Shown in pieces: positions 1 to 5,481 of a DNA stretch of 5,758 bases; positions within the stretch are counted from its first letter, which is position 1; every line of letters begins with the position of its first letter. Under the pieces are notes generated by a model that was not told where the DNA came from, searched no databases, and saw only the letters and a program-made list of their open reading frames with translations. This DNA comes from Dokdonella sp. (lineage in GTDB: Bacteria; Pseudomonadota; Gammaproteobacteria; Xanthomonadales; Rhodanobacteraceae). A program made the translations under genes and the position numbers. The stretch covers positions 1 to 5,758 of the forward strand of contig JASLGB010000440.1 of NCBI GenBank assembly GCA_030150315.1, in the 5' to 3' direction.

Positions 1-1
1 C

Positions 2-685
2 CAGATCTACGATCTGGACTTCGGCGCAATGATGCTGAACCAGAACATTTCTTCCGTGGTCACCTACACGGCGAATACGAATCACATCGCGCAGGAACAG
101 GCCTACTACGATCGGAAGAGCTCGGCGCGCTCGCAGACATCGCGCTCGGCGAGCCTTGGTCGCGTCGATTTTTCGGTGTCCTACGAACGGCCGGTTTCCG
201 ATGACGTCCGCCAGCGCTTCATCTCCGCGATCCGCAAGGCCAACGGTGATCGCATCGCATCCCTGATCGATGCGAGCTTTTCTTCCCGCAGCGTACAGGA
301 CTCGTTCGCGGATCTTGCTTCTCCTTATGGTCTGCGCGCGGACGACTACGGAGACGTGTTCACGGCCTATCTGGTGACCATGTGGATGGTGGCCAATCAG
401 GCGGCCGCGCCGTCTCCGAGTGCCGTGCGGGCGGTCAATGCGCAGACGCACGCAACGCTCGCACAGTCGGGTTTGCAGGGCAGCCGACGCGAGCGTCAGA
501 TGACTGCCGAACGCATGATGTACGAGCTGGTTTCAGCGACCTACGGGAGCGACGAGGCCCGGCGCGTCGGTGACGCTGCGACACTGGCGCGAATGGCAAC
601 ACTGGCCCGCGCCAAATTCCTCGATTCGGGTCTGGATCTGCAGGCGATGGCCATCGGCGATGGCGGAATGGTGCGGATACGGTAA
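2..685 (+). CDS. Paralog 1: DUF6683-like core protein, 5'-truncated by window edge
   Basis: The reading frame is open back to the first bases of the window. The ATG at 29 lies inside it and is probably not the true start: the codons before it encode QIYDLDFGA, which lines up with the residues just after the signal peptide of the next gene (QIDPMIGSD). A signal peptide is therefore expected upstream of the window. The visible 227 residues comprise an N-terminal module (MMLNQNISSVVTYTANTN), a Ser/Arg-rich linker and the shared core of about 165 residues: YGLRADDYGDVF, the WMVANQ turn, the ERMMYELVSATYG helix and the RVGDAATLARMATLARAKFLDSGLDLQ end. No catalytic motif is recognisable, and the core looks all alpha-helical. 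It resembles my recollection of DUF6683, a family of unknown function. It is the first member of an array leading to type III secretion genes. Its frame continues without further stops past its TAA into the next gene. Confidence 0.85.
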   Translation, partial: QIYDLDFGAMMLNQNISSVVTYTANTNHIAQEQAYYDRKSSARSQTSRSASLGRVDFSVSYERPVSDDVRQRFISAIRKANGDRIASLIDASFSSRSVQDSFADLASPYGLRADDYGDVFTAYLVTMWMVANQAAAPSPSAVRAVNAQTHATLAQSGLQGSRRERQMTAERMMYELVSATYGSDEARRVGDAATLARMATLARAKFLDSGLDLQAMAIGDGGMVRIR

Positions 686-802
686 TTGTCCATGTCGAGC
701 TCGCGGATACATGCGATCGGGATTGGCGATGTCGCCGCCGGTGGCGCACTGGCGCCGGGAACCCTTGCGCGCAGCAGGAGTGCATGCAATTTCGATATCG
801 AC

Positions 803-1609
803 ATGCGAGCCGCGTTGTGCAGCGATAGGCGTCGGGCACGCGATCTGGTGATCGTGCAGCGGATGCTGGCGTGGGTGTTTTTCGCTTCGGGCATGATCGT
901 TCCGCTCGCGGCCAACGCCCAGATCGATCCGATGATCGGGTCGGACATGCTCAGCGCGACGCTGCAAACGATGAATTCGTACAACACGCAGCAGACCACC
1001 ATTGACGACACGCGCACGCACGACCGCGACGTGTATCTGCGGCGGTCGGAAGGGCGCGTCGATTCCACAGCGACCGGCTCTGCGAAGTCTGGTGAATTCG
1101 GCATCGGCAATGATCCGGAAGCATCGGCGCAAGCGCGTCGCCGTTTCATCGACTCGATCCGTCGCAACAGCGGCGATCAGGTCGCTCGGCTGATCGATGC
1201 CGATTTTTCCCGCCGTGGTGTGCGCGAGGCGTTCCGCGAGGTTGTCGGTCGCAGCGGCTTGCGCAGCGACGATTACGCCGACGTGTTCGCGGCGTGGGTG
1301 GTGACCCTGTGGATGGTCGCCAATCGCGCTCCCGAACCTGACGTCGGGCGCGTCCGCGCCGTATCCGCCCAGACCCACCGGATGTTTGACGGCAGCGCTT
1401 CGCCGGGCGATGCGCGCGAGCGCCAAATCGCGGGTGAAACGATGATGTACGAACTGGCCGCTGCAACGTTTGGAAAGCGTGAGGCCGAGCGCGTCGGAGA
1501 CTCGGCCACGCTCGACCGCATGGCCCAGCTTGCGCGCCGGAAGTTCCTGCATTCGGACATGGACCTGACCCGAATGGTCCTGACGGACGCGGGCCTGGTG
1601 AGGCGATAG
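803..1609 (+). CDS. Paralog 2: exported DUF6683-like core protein
   Basis: This protein has 268 residues from the ATG at 803. Residues 1-39 read as a Sec signal peptide: an Arg-rich n-region, hydrophobic MLAWVFFASGMIVPLAA and likely cleavage at ANA|Q. The mature protein begins with the MLSATLQ module shared with its neighbours on both sides, then a polar linker, then the core from about residue 108. Core landmarks are GLRSDDYADVF at 152-162, WMVAN at 170-174, ETMMYE at 212-217 and MDLTRMVLTDAGLVRR at the C-terminus. The start is uncertain. The frame is open from TTG 686, directly after the previous TAA, with an ATG at 692. GTG 848 would give a shorter, neat leader (MIVQRMLAW), and none of these has a strong ribosome site. 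I prefer a start close to the signal peptide because codons 686-802 read poorly as protein. Function is unknown; the predicted location is periplasmic or secreted. Confidence 0.85.
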   Translation: MRAALCSDRRRARDLVIVQRMLAWVFFASGMIVPLAANAQIDPMIGSDMLSATLQTMNSYNTQQTTIDDTRTHDRDVYLRRSEGRVDSTATGSAKSGEFGIGNDPEASAQARRRFIDSIRRNSGDQVARLIDADFSRRGVREAFREVVGRSGLRSDDYADVFAAWVVTLWMVANRAPEPDVGRVRAVSAQTHRMFDGSASPGDARERQIAGETMMYELAAATFGKREAERVGDSATLDRMAQLARRKFLHSDMDLTRMVLTDAGLVRR

Positions 1610-1616
1610 GTGGCGC

Positions 1617-1757
1617 ATGGATCAGCAGACGTTCTTGCCGGTGCTGCGCCTGCGGAAGTGCGGCGGAGATTCATGCTTCCTCAAGGACGAGTCAACCGTG
1701 ATTCACGGTCTCGTGGATCAAGATGACCGGAAGTGGGAACCGAGGAGGCAGTCATGA
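1617..1757 (+). CDS. Possible small gene, 46-residue hypothetical protein
   Basis: An open frame of 46 codons starts 7 bp after the stop of paralog 2. It ends in an ATGA overlap with the start of the next gene (ATG at 1754, TGA at 1755). The predicted peptide begins MDQQTFLPVLRLRKCGGDSC and continues FLKDESTVIHGL. It has two cysteines in a CGGDSC arrangement and a charged C-terminus (DQDDRKWEPRRQS). By my count 34 of 46 third codon positions are G or C, as expected of a gene in this genome. An AGGTGG at 1608-1613 lies only 3 nt before the ATG, closer than usual. No signal peptide or membrane segment is visible and I do not recognise the family. It could be a real small protein, a coupling device for translation of the next gene, or chance. 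Confidence 0.4.
   Translation: MDQQTFLPVLRLRKCGGDSCFLKDESTVIHGLVDQDDRKWEPRRQS
1695..1709. repeat. Perfect 15-bp palindrome ACCGTGA-T-TCACGGT
   Basis: Two 7-base arms flank a single central base. The element lies 44 bp upstream of the ATG at 1754 and inside the possible small ORF. The size and symmetry suit a dimeric repressor or activator site, but no convincing -35/-10 pair is visible around it and it may be coincidental. Confidence 0.3.
1743..1748 (+). promoter_or_regulatory. Strong ribosome binding site AGGAGG
   Basis: This perfect Shine-Dalgarno core ends 5 nt before the ATG at 1754. It decides that start over the in-frame GTG at 1733, which lies before the ribosome site. It is the best ribosome site in the array. 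Confidence 0.8.
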
Positions 1758-2281
1758 ACCCGATCATCCGCAGTGAAGCCGCCCTCGTCCGTCAGGCGCT
1801 GCTTGCGATCTTGTGCGCAACGGGATTGCTTGCGACGTGTGCGGAGGCGCGCGCGCGGTGTGTCGAATGCGCCAACCAGATGATGAGTGCGACGCTGCAA
1901 GGCAACATCACCTACAACCGCGAGACCACGCGCGTTCGCGAAGACACACGGCGCGAACTCCAGCGTCTGCGCGGCAATGCCGGCAGCAGTGCGCTCGGCG
2001 CAGGTGCCAACCCGTCTGCTCGGCGGCCGATCGGGGATCGTCTGGAAGACGAACTGACGGATTCGCTTGCCAGCGAGTTCGAGCGCCGTCTTGTCGCCGA
2101 TGGCAAGCCGCAGGCAGCTGCCTGGTATACCGGTGCGCTGAGGAGTCTCGGTGGTTCGCTCGGGCGCCGCTATCCCGAATACCAGCGGCGACAGCGGGGT
2201 GACGGTCAGGCGAAAGCGGATGCCTGGTACCTGTCGATGGATCGAAGCGAAGCGCGCAGCTATCTCGACGAAGTTCGCTGA
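1754..2281 (+). CDS. Exported hypothetical protein sharing only the N-terminal module with paralogs 1 and 2
   Basis: This protein has 175 residues; its start is set by the AGGAGG. Residues 1-34 look like a Sec signal peptide (Arg-containing n-region, ALLAILCATGLLATC, cleavage near AEARA). The cysteine at 29 follows Ala-Thr, a poor lipobox, so I do not call it a lipoprotein. The mature start carries a CVEC pair at 36-39 and then MMSATLQGNITYN, which matches the MLSATLQ and MMLNQNISS segments of paralogs 1 and 2. After a charged linker (about 55-75) and a Ser/Gly/Ala stretch, the C-terminal half is not the DDY/MMYE core. It contains two related segments, AAAWYTGALRS (121-131) and KADAWYLSMDRS (154-165), which may be a short internal repeat. 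Family and function are unrecognised. It lies in the same apparent operon, with the following paralog starting 42 bp downstream. Confidence 0.8.
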   Translation: MNPIIRSEAALVRQALLAILCATGLLATCAEARARCVECANQMMSATLQGNITYNRETTRVREDTRRELQRLRGNAGSSALGAGANPSARRPIGDRLEDELTDSLASEFERRLVADGKPQAAAWYTGALRSLGGSLGRRYPEYQRRQRGDGQAKADAWYLSMDRSEARSYLDEVR

Positions 2282-2319
2282 TGTTCCTCCGGGATGACGA
2301 CGGCTTTGTGGCCAGGTGA
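2281..2319 (+). other. 12-codon bridging mini-ORF (TGATG overlap)
   Basis: The stop of the preceding gene and an ATG overlap as TGATG (2279-2283). The mini-frame encodes MFLRDDDGFVAR, and its TGA is part of the AGGTGA ribosome site of the next gene. This could hold ribosomes near the next start. A functional peptide is unlikely and the arrangement may be chance. Confidence 0.2.
2314..2319 (+). promoter_or_regulatory. Ribosome binding site AGGTGA for paralog 3
   Basis: This matches the 16S rRNA 3' end and lies 4 nt before the ATG at 2324. It favours 2324 over ATG 2294 and over ATG 2348. The last is preceded by a weaker AGGGCGGGA. Confidence 0.55.
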
Positions 2320-2323
2320 CGAC

Positions 2324-3106
2324 ATGAATCAGGGCGGGAATCCACAGATGCTTCGCAAGCCCTCAATTGCCGCCGCCGTTGACCGCCGCCTCGGCGTGTT
2401 GCTGGCTTGGTCACTGGTGATGGCGGTATCCCTTCCCGTTGCGGCGCAGGACTGGGAGCGGCGTCGCGCCGAGTCGATGGTTGCCGAGGATATCTCGGGC
2501 CTGTCGACCTGGACACGCGATGCGGGGGATCGCACGTCGGCGGGATCGGCCGCCTACGGCGACGAGTACGCGACAGACGAGACGCTCGATGAGTTCCGCC
2601 TGCGGTTCGACCCGCGGGTCTCCGAGGAGGCGCGGATGGACTACCTGCGCACCATTCGGCAGACCTATGGAGACCGCATCGCGTCGGCGTTCGAGGCCGA
2701 ATACGAGCGGAAGGGCGTTCGGCGGGCGTTCGCCGAGATCGTCGGCCCCTACGGCCTGCACGGGGATGACTATGGCGACGTGTTCGCCGGTTACGTGCTT
2801 GCGATGTGGATGATCGCCAACCAGACCGTGCCGCCCGACCCGCGATCGGCCCGCGCGGTGGCCGAGCAGGCGCGCTGGATATTGGGCCAGCACGGATTGC
2901 AGCGCAGTTGGCGCGATCGCCAGTACGCGGCCGAGTCGATGATGTACGAGACGGTGTCGGCCATCTATGGCAGGCAGGAGGCCGAGCGTGTCGGCGACGT
3001 GGAAACGCTGGATCGCATGTCCGCATTGGCCCGGCGCAAGTTTCTTCGCTCGAACATGGATCTGACCGAAATGGTGCTCAGCGACGAAGGGCTGGTCAGG
3101 CGATGA
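2324..3106 (+). CDS. Paralog 3: exported DUF6683-like core protein
   Basis: This protein has 260 residues from ATG 2324, chosen for the AGGTGA ribosome site; ATG 2294 and ATG 2348 are alternatives in the same frame. A signal peptide is visible: basic residues RRLG at 21-24, hydrophobic VLLAWSLVMAVSLPVAA and cleavage around VAA|QDW at 41/42. Unlike paralogs 1 and 2 it lacks the MLSATLQ module and instead has an acidic, Ser/Thr-rich linker (about 43-90). The core begins at FRLRFDPRVSEEAR (91-104) and contains YGLHGDDYGDVFAGY at 143-157, MWMIANQ at 161-167, ESMMYETVSAIYG at 204-216 and ERVGDVETLDRM at 221-232. It ends in MDLTEMVLSDEGLVRR, almost the same tail as paralog 2. Function is unknown; a periplasmic or secreted location is inferred from the leader. 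A GNAT gene follows at 31 bp. Confidence 0.88.
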   Translation: MNQGGNPQMLRKPSIAAAVDRRLGVLLAWSLVMAVSLPVAAQDWERRRAESMVAEDISGLSTWTRDAGDRTSAGSAAYGDEYATDETLDEFRLRFDPRVSEEARMDYLRTIRQTYGDRIASAFEAEYERKGVRRAFAEIVGPYGLHGDDYGDVFAGYVLAMWMIANQTVPPDPRSARAVAEQARWILGQHGLQRSWRDRQYAAESMMYETVSAIYGRQEAERVGDVETLDRMSALARRKFLRSNMDLTEMVLSDEGLVRR

Positions 3107-3141
3107 CAGGCAAGGCGTCGAGGGCGGGGTTTCGGGCATGA
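3103..3141 (+). other. 12-codon bridging mini-ORF with ATGA overlaps at both ends
   Basis: An ATG overlaps the TGA of paralog 3 (ATGA at 3103-3106). The frame encodes MTGKASRAGFRA and stops at a second ATGA (3138-3141) that contains the acetyltransferase start. This geometry would let a terminating ribosome re-initiate twice. No peptide function is proposed. Confidence 0.25.
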
Positions 3142-3716
3142 CACAGGCCAAGACGGATTTCGACGGCGGAGAATTCCTGCGCACGCGACGCATGGTGTTG
3201 CGCGGCTTCCGCCTCGCGGATATTCCTGCTTTGACGGCGCTGAACTCCGAGCCGGAAGTGGCACGCTGGTCGCTGGATCCCTGCCCAACGGACTATTTCG
3301 GTCTGGCCAAGATCGTGATCCGGGCCAACGAGTGCTACCTGCTCAATCCCGGGTTGGGCGCGTGGCACGCGAGCGACCACGAAGGAAACTTCGTCGGCAT
3401 GTTCACCTTGGCGCCGTCGTCGGAAACCGGCGAGATCGAGATCGGCACGCGCCTGATGCCCGCGACTTGGGGGCGGCTGTATCCGGTCGAGGGCGGTCGC
3501 GCGCTGTGTGAGCATGCGTTCGCGACGCTGCGCCTCGAACGCATCGTCGGCATGTGCCACCCGCGAAACGTCGCCGTGCCGGCCATCCTGCGTCGCCTGG
3601 GTTTCCGCAAGGACGGCGAGGCGGAGTATTTCGGTGGCGTCGGCTTGCGCTTCGTGCTGGATCGGGACGCCTGGGAGCGTGCGCAGCAGCGTCGCGGCAA
3701 GGCGCTTGAGGCATAG
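3138..3716 (+). CDS. GNAT-family N-acetyltransferase (RimJ/RimL-like)
   Basis: This is a 192-residue GNAT-fold enzyme expected to transfer acetyl from acetyl-CoA to an amino group in the cytoplasm; the substrate cannot be inferred. The family order is visible. The first strand and helix are LRTRRMVLRGFRLADIPALTALNSEPEV (split here by position, 14-41). The central strands run from AWHASDHEGNFVGMFTL to GEIEIGTRLMPATWG (75-112). The late region RIVGMCHPRNVAVPAILRRLGF (135-156) matches the usual 'hP.N..S..vlekLGF' segment of the RimJ group. The CoA pyrophosphate loop is odd. Relatives usually have W-G-[RK]-G-[YL]-[AG]-[TS]-E-A, but here it reads WGRLYPVEGG (111-120), with Leu replacing the usual Gly after Arg. 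Start ATG 3138 has a purine-rich AGGGCGGGG 8 nt upstream. It sits between two members of the paralog array, so it probably shares their transcript. The family call is firm; the activity is not. Confidence 0.9.
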   Translation: MTQAKTDFDGGEFLRTRRMVLRGFRLADIPALTALNSEPEVARWSLDPCPTDYFGLAKIVIRANECYLLNPGLGAWHASDHEGNFVGMFTLAPSSETGEIEIGTRLMPATWGRLYPVEGGRALCEHAFATLRLERIVGMCHPRNVAVPAILRRLGFRKDGEAEYFGGVGLRFVLDRDAWERAQQRRGKALEA

Positions 3717-3720
3717 GCGC

Positions 3721-3766
3721 GATGCGCAGGATGTGCAAAAGCTGCACGAAGGCCGGCATCCTCATC
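3721..3766 (+). other. Structured intergenic RNA segment with possible 16-codon leader peptide
   Basis: The 116-bp gap between the acetyltransferase and the next gene holds nested inverted repeats. AGGATG at 3728-3733 pairs with CATCCT at 3757-3762, and the stem extends through GATG 3721-3724 with CATC 3763-3766. Inside it, GTGCA (3733-3737) faces TGCAC (3743-3747), sharing one base. There is no T-run, so a simple terminator is unlikely. The same stretch encodes a mini-frame, MRRMCKSCTKAGILIG (3722-3772), which overlaps the stem and carries a C-x2-C. Attenuation or an mRNA processing signal is possible. No clear promoter is visible in the rest of the gap. Confidence 0.25.
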
Positions 3767-3820
3767 GGTTAGTGTTGGTACAAGGTCCGGTGCGCACTGG
3801 CGAACCGGCGGATACGCAAG

Positions 3821-3826
3821 AAGGAG
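3821..3826 (+). promoter_or_regulatory. Ribosome binding site AAGGAG
   Basis: This strong Shine-Dalgarno sequence lies 6 nt before ATG 3833. An in-frame TAG at 3770 and the absence of another ATG fix this as the start and show that the leaderless form is genuine. Confidence 0.75.
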
Positions 3827-3832
3827 AGCACG

Positions 3833-4384
3833 ATGGTTTCGGGACGCGACGACGACACGCTGGACAATCCGTTTTCGGTTGGAACCGACCCGGAACTTTC
3901 GGTGCAGGTGCGCAGGGAGTTGCTCGATACGCTTCACGCACGCACGCATTACGACAAGGCGACGGCCAACCAGGAGCTGGATCAGCGCGATGTGCACGAG
4001 GACTTCCGCCTCCAGTTCGGAGAGATCGGGCTGGCGCCGGACAACCTGCCGGACTTGCTGGCCGGGCACCTGATCGCGATGTGGTGCATCGTGCACGGTG
4101 CCGCGCTTCCCGACGCAGGGGTCGCGCGCGCCTTGTCGCGGCAGTTCGAGGACCAGATCGCAGGCAACCCGATGGTCGGCGATCCGGCCAGGCGCCAGCT
4201 GATGGGCGAGGCATTGCTGTACGAGGCCGTGTTGTCGCTGGATGCCTGGCGCCTCGCACGCGATGCCGGCGACAAGGCCAAGCTGAAGCAGATGGCCGAT
4301 TCGGCGCAGAGTGCGCTGCTGAATCAGCGCGGAGTGAACCTGCGCAAGACGCGACTGACGACCATGGGCATGACGCGCGCCTGA
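3833..4384 (+). CDS. Paralog 4: divergent, leaderless (cytosolic) core-domain protein next to sctU
   Basis: This 183-residue protein has a firmly placed start and no signal peptide; it opens with acidic MVSGRDDDTLDNPF. It aligns along most of its length with the array core. NPFSVGTDPELSVQVRREL (12-30) corresponds to the FRLRFDPRVSEEAR segment. The stretch from GEIGLAPDNLPDLLAGHLIAMW (63-84) corresponds to YGLHGDDYGDVFAGYVLAMW. MGEALLYEAVLSLDAW (124-139) corresponds to the E-x-MMYE helix, and GDKAKLKQMADSAQSALLNQ (146-165) to the GD-x2-TL-x-RM segment. The C-terminus keeps LRKTRLTTMGMTRA in place of the DL-x2-M-x6-VRR tail. The DDY and MMYE residues are mostly lost, so it is the outlier of the group. 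It lies 22 bp upstream of sctU on the same strand, hence probably in the same operon. Size, acidic N-terminus and position would also suit a T3SS accessory or chaperone-like protein, but the homology to exported neighbours is the only solid clue. Confidence 0.88.
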   Translation: MVSGRDDDTLDNPFSVGTDPELSVQVRRELLDTLHARTHYDKATANQELDQRDVHEDFRLQFGEIGLAPDNLPDLLAGHLIAMWCIVHGAALPDAGVARALSRQFEDQIAGNPMVGDPARRQLMGEALLYEAVLSLDAWRLARDAGDKAKLKQMADSAQSALLNQRGVNLRKTRLTTMGMTRA

Positions 4385-4406
4385 GCGCGCGCGCACGGAG
4401 CACGCC

Positions 4407-5477
4407 ATGGCCGAAGAAAACGATACCGGCAACCGGACCGAGAAGCCGACACCGCAGCGCCTCAAGAAGGCGCGCAAGGACGGTGACGTCAGCAAGAGCA
4501 AGGAGCTCACCAGTACCGTTCTGGTGATGATCTGGCTGGTGATGATCTGGCTCATGCTGCCGTCGATCCGGCTCAAGTGCGCAAACCTGCTCGATCACCT
4601 GATGGAAGGAATCAGCCAGCCGTTCGAGATCGTCGGGCCGGCCTTGCTGCGCGAAACCATGGATGTCGGTTTGTCGATCTGCCTGCCGATGCTGTTCGGT
4701 GCGGTATTCGTTGCGACGATGACCGATTTCCTGCAGGCAGGCCCGGTGCTGGCGCCGAAGAAGGTCAAGCCGGACATCAAGCACGTCAATCCGATGGCGG
4801 GCATCAAGAAGATCTTCTCCAAGGACAACCTGGTCGAGGTGGCCAAGGCCATCATCAAGAGCGGCGCCCTGATCGGCATTCTCGTGGCCGTGCTGATTGC
4901 CTTCGTGCCGATGCTTTCGGCATTGCCCTACGGCAAGCCGGATGCGGTTGGCAGTCTGCTGTGGGACGGCATCACGCGCATCGGCGTCTGGGTCGTGTTC
5001 GTGTTCTTCTTCCTGTCGGCGCTGGACGTGTTCTACCAGCGTTTCTCGTTCACGAAGAAGATGCGCATGAGCATGCGCGACATTCGGCAGGAATCGAAGG
5101 AGAACGAGGGTGATCCGTACATCAAGGGCCGTCGTCGCCAGTTGCATCAGGAATGGGCGCAGCAGAACATGCTGTCTTCCGTCCGCCGCTCGAGTGTTGT
5201 CGTGACCAACCCGACCCATCTGGCCATCGCCATTCTCTACGAGCACGGCGAAACCGAACTTCCGATGGTGGTCGCCAAGGGCGAGGACTACGAGGCCAAG
5301 CTGATCCGCGAGGCAGCGGAGGAGGCGGGCGTGCCGGTGATGCAGAACGTCGAGCTGGCACGCGGCATGTACGAGCGCGCCGAGCTCGACGACTACCTGC
5401 CGACCGAATTCTTCGAGGCGGTGGCCGAGTTGCTGCGCTGGGCCGAGAGCGTGCGCGAGCAGCGCGACGGCAAGTAG
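4407..5477 (+). CDS. sctU: Type III secretion export-apparatus switch protein SctU (YscU/HrcU/EscU family)
   Basis: This 356-residue protein is full length for the family. SctU is the inner-membrane export-gate component whose cytoplasmic domain cleaves itself and switches secretion from early needle-type substrates to later ones. The N-terminus EENDTGNRTEKPTPQRLKKA (3-22) is the typical FlhB/YscU opening. Hydrophobic segments lie at about 34-51, 86-106, 147-170 and 190-207. A charged linker follows (KKMRMSMRDIRQESKENEGDP, from 217), and the autocleavage motif NPTH is intact at 268-271 within VVVTNPTHLAIAILY. The C-terminal domain includes GVPVMQNVELARGMYE and DYLPTEFFEAVAELLRW. NPTHLAIAILY and this tail fit injectisome proteins better than flagellar FlhB. 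A GGAG at 4397-4400 precedes the ATG by 6 nt. TM1 contains a 15-bp tandem duplication. The gene is 22 bp after the leaderless paralog and converges on sctT. Confidence 0.97.
   Translation: MAEENDTGNRTEKPTPQRLKKARKDGDVSKSKELTSTVLVMIWLVMIWLMLPSIRLKCANLLDHLMEGISQPFEIVGPALLRETMDVGLSICLPMLFGAVFVATMTDFLQAGPVLAPKKVKPDIKHVNPMAGIKKIFSKDNLVEVAKAIIKSGALIGILVAVLIAFVPMLSALPYGKPDAVGSLLWDGITRIGVWVVFVFFFLSALDVFYQRFSFTKKMRMSMRDIRQESKENEGDPYIKGRRRQLHQEWAQQNMLSSVRRSSVVVTNPTHLAIAILYEHGETELPMVVAKGEDYEAKLIREAAEEAGVPVMQNVELARGMYERAELDDYLPTEFFEAVAELLRWAESVREQRDGK
4521..4550 (+). repeat. Perfect 15-bp tandem duplication in the first membrane segment of sctU
   Basis: Unit CTGGTGATGATCTGG occurs at 4521-4535 and again at 4536-4550 with no mismatch. 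It encodes LVMIW-LVMIW within the first hydrophobic segment (about residues 39-48), and the frame is preserved. Confidence 0.95.
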
Positions 5478-5481
5478 CCGG

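Noticed and set aside
29..31. ATG 29 as the true start of paralog 1
   Set aside because: The upstream in-frame codons to the window edge align with mature residues of paralog 2, and starting at 29 would leave the protein without the signal peptide seen in its relatives.
533..1618. 361-codon minus-strand frame opposite paralog 2
   Set aside because: It mirrors the codon pattern of the plus-strand gene and has a composition typical of a shadow frame, with no family resemblance.
1820..1842. Lipoprotein signal (cysteine at residue 29) in the mosaic protein
   Set aside because: The residue before the cysteine is Thr, where a lipobox needs Gly, Ala or Ser, and a standard cleavage site follows within a few residues.
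1908..3026. 372-codon minus-strand frame opposite the mosaic gene and paralog 3
   Set aside because: It is very rich in Arg, Pro and Ser, crosses two plus-strand genes and their junction, and has no motif; a shadow frame.
3717..3832. Promoter for a separate sctU transcript
   Set aside because: TTGGTA at 3775-3780 has no acceptable -10 partner at normal spacing, and I saw no sigma-54 pattern or paired TTCG boxes in this gap by eye.
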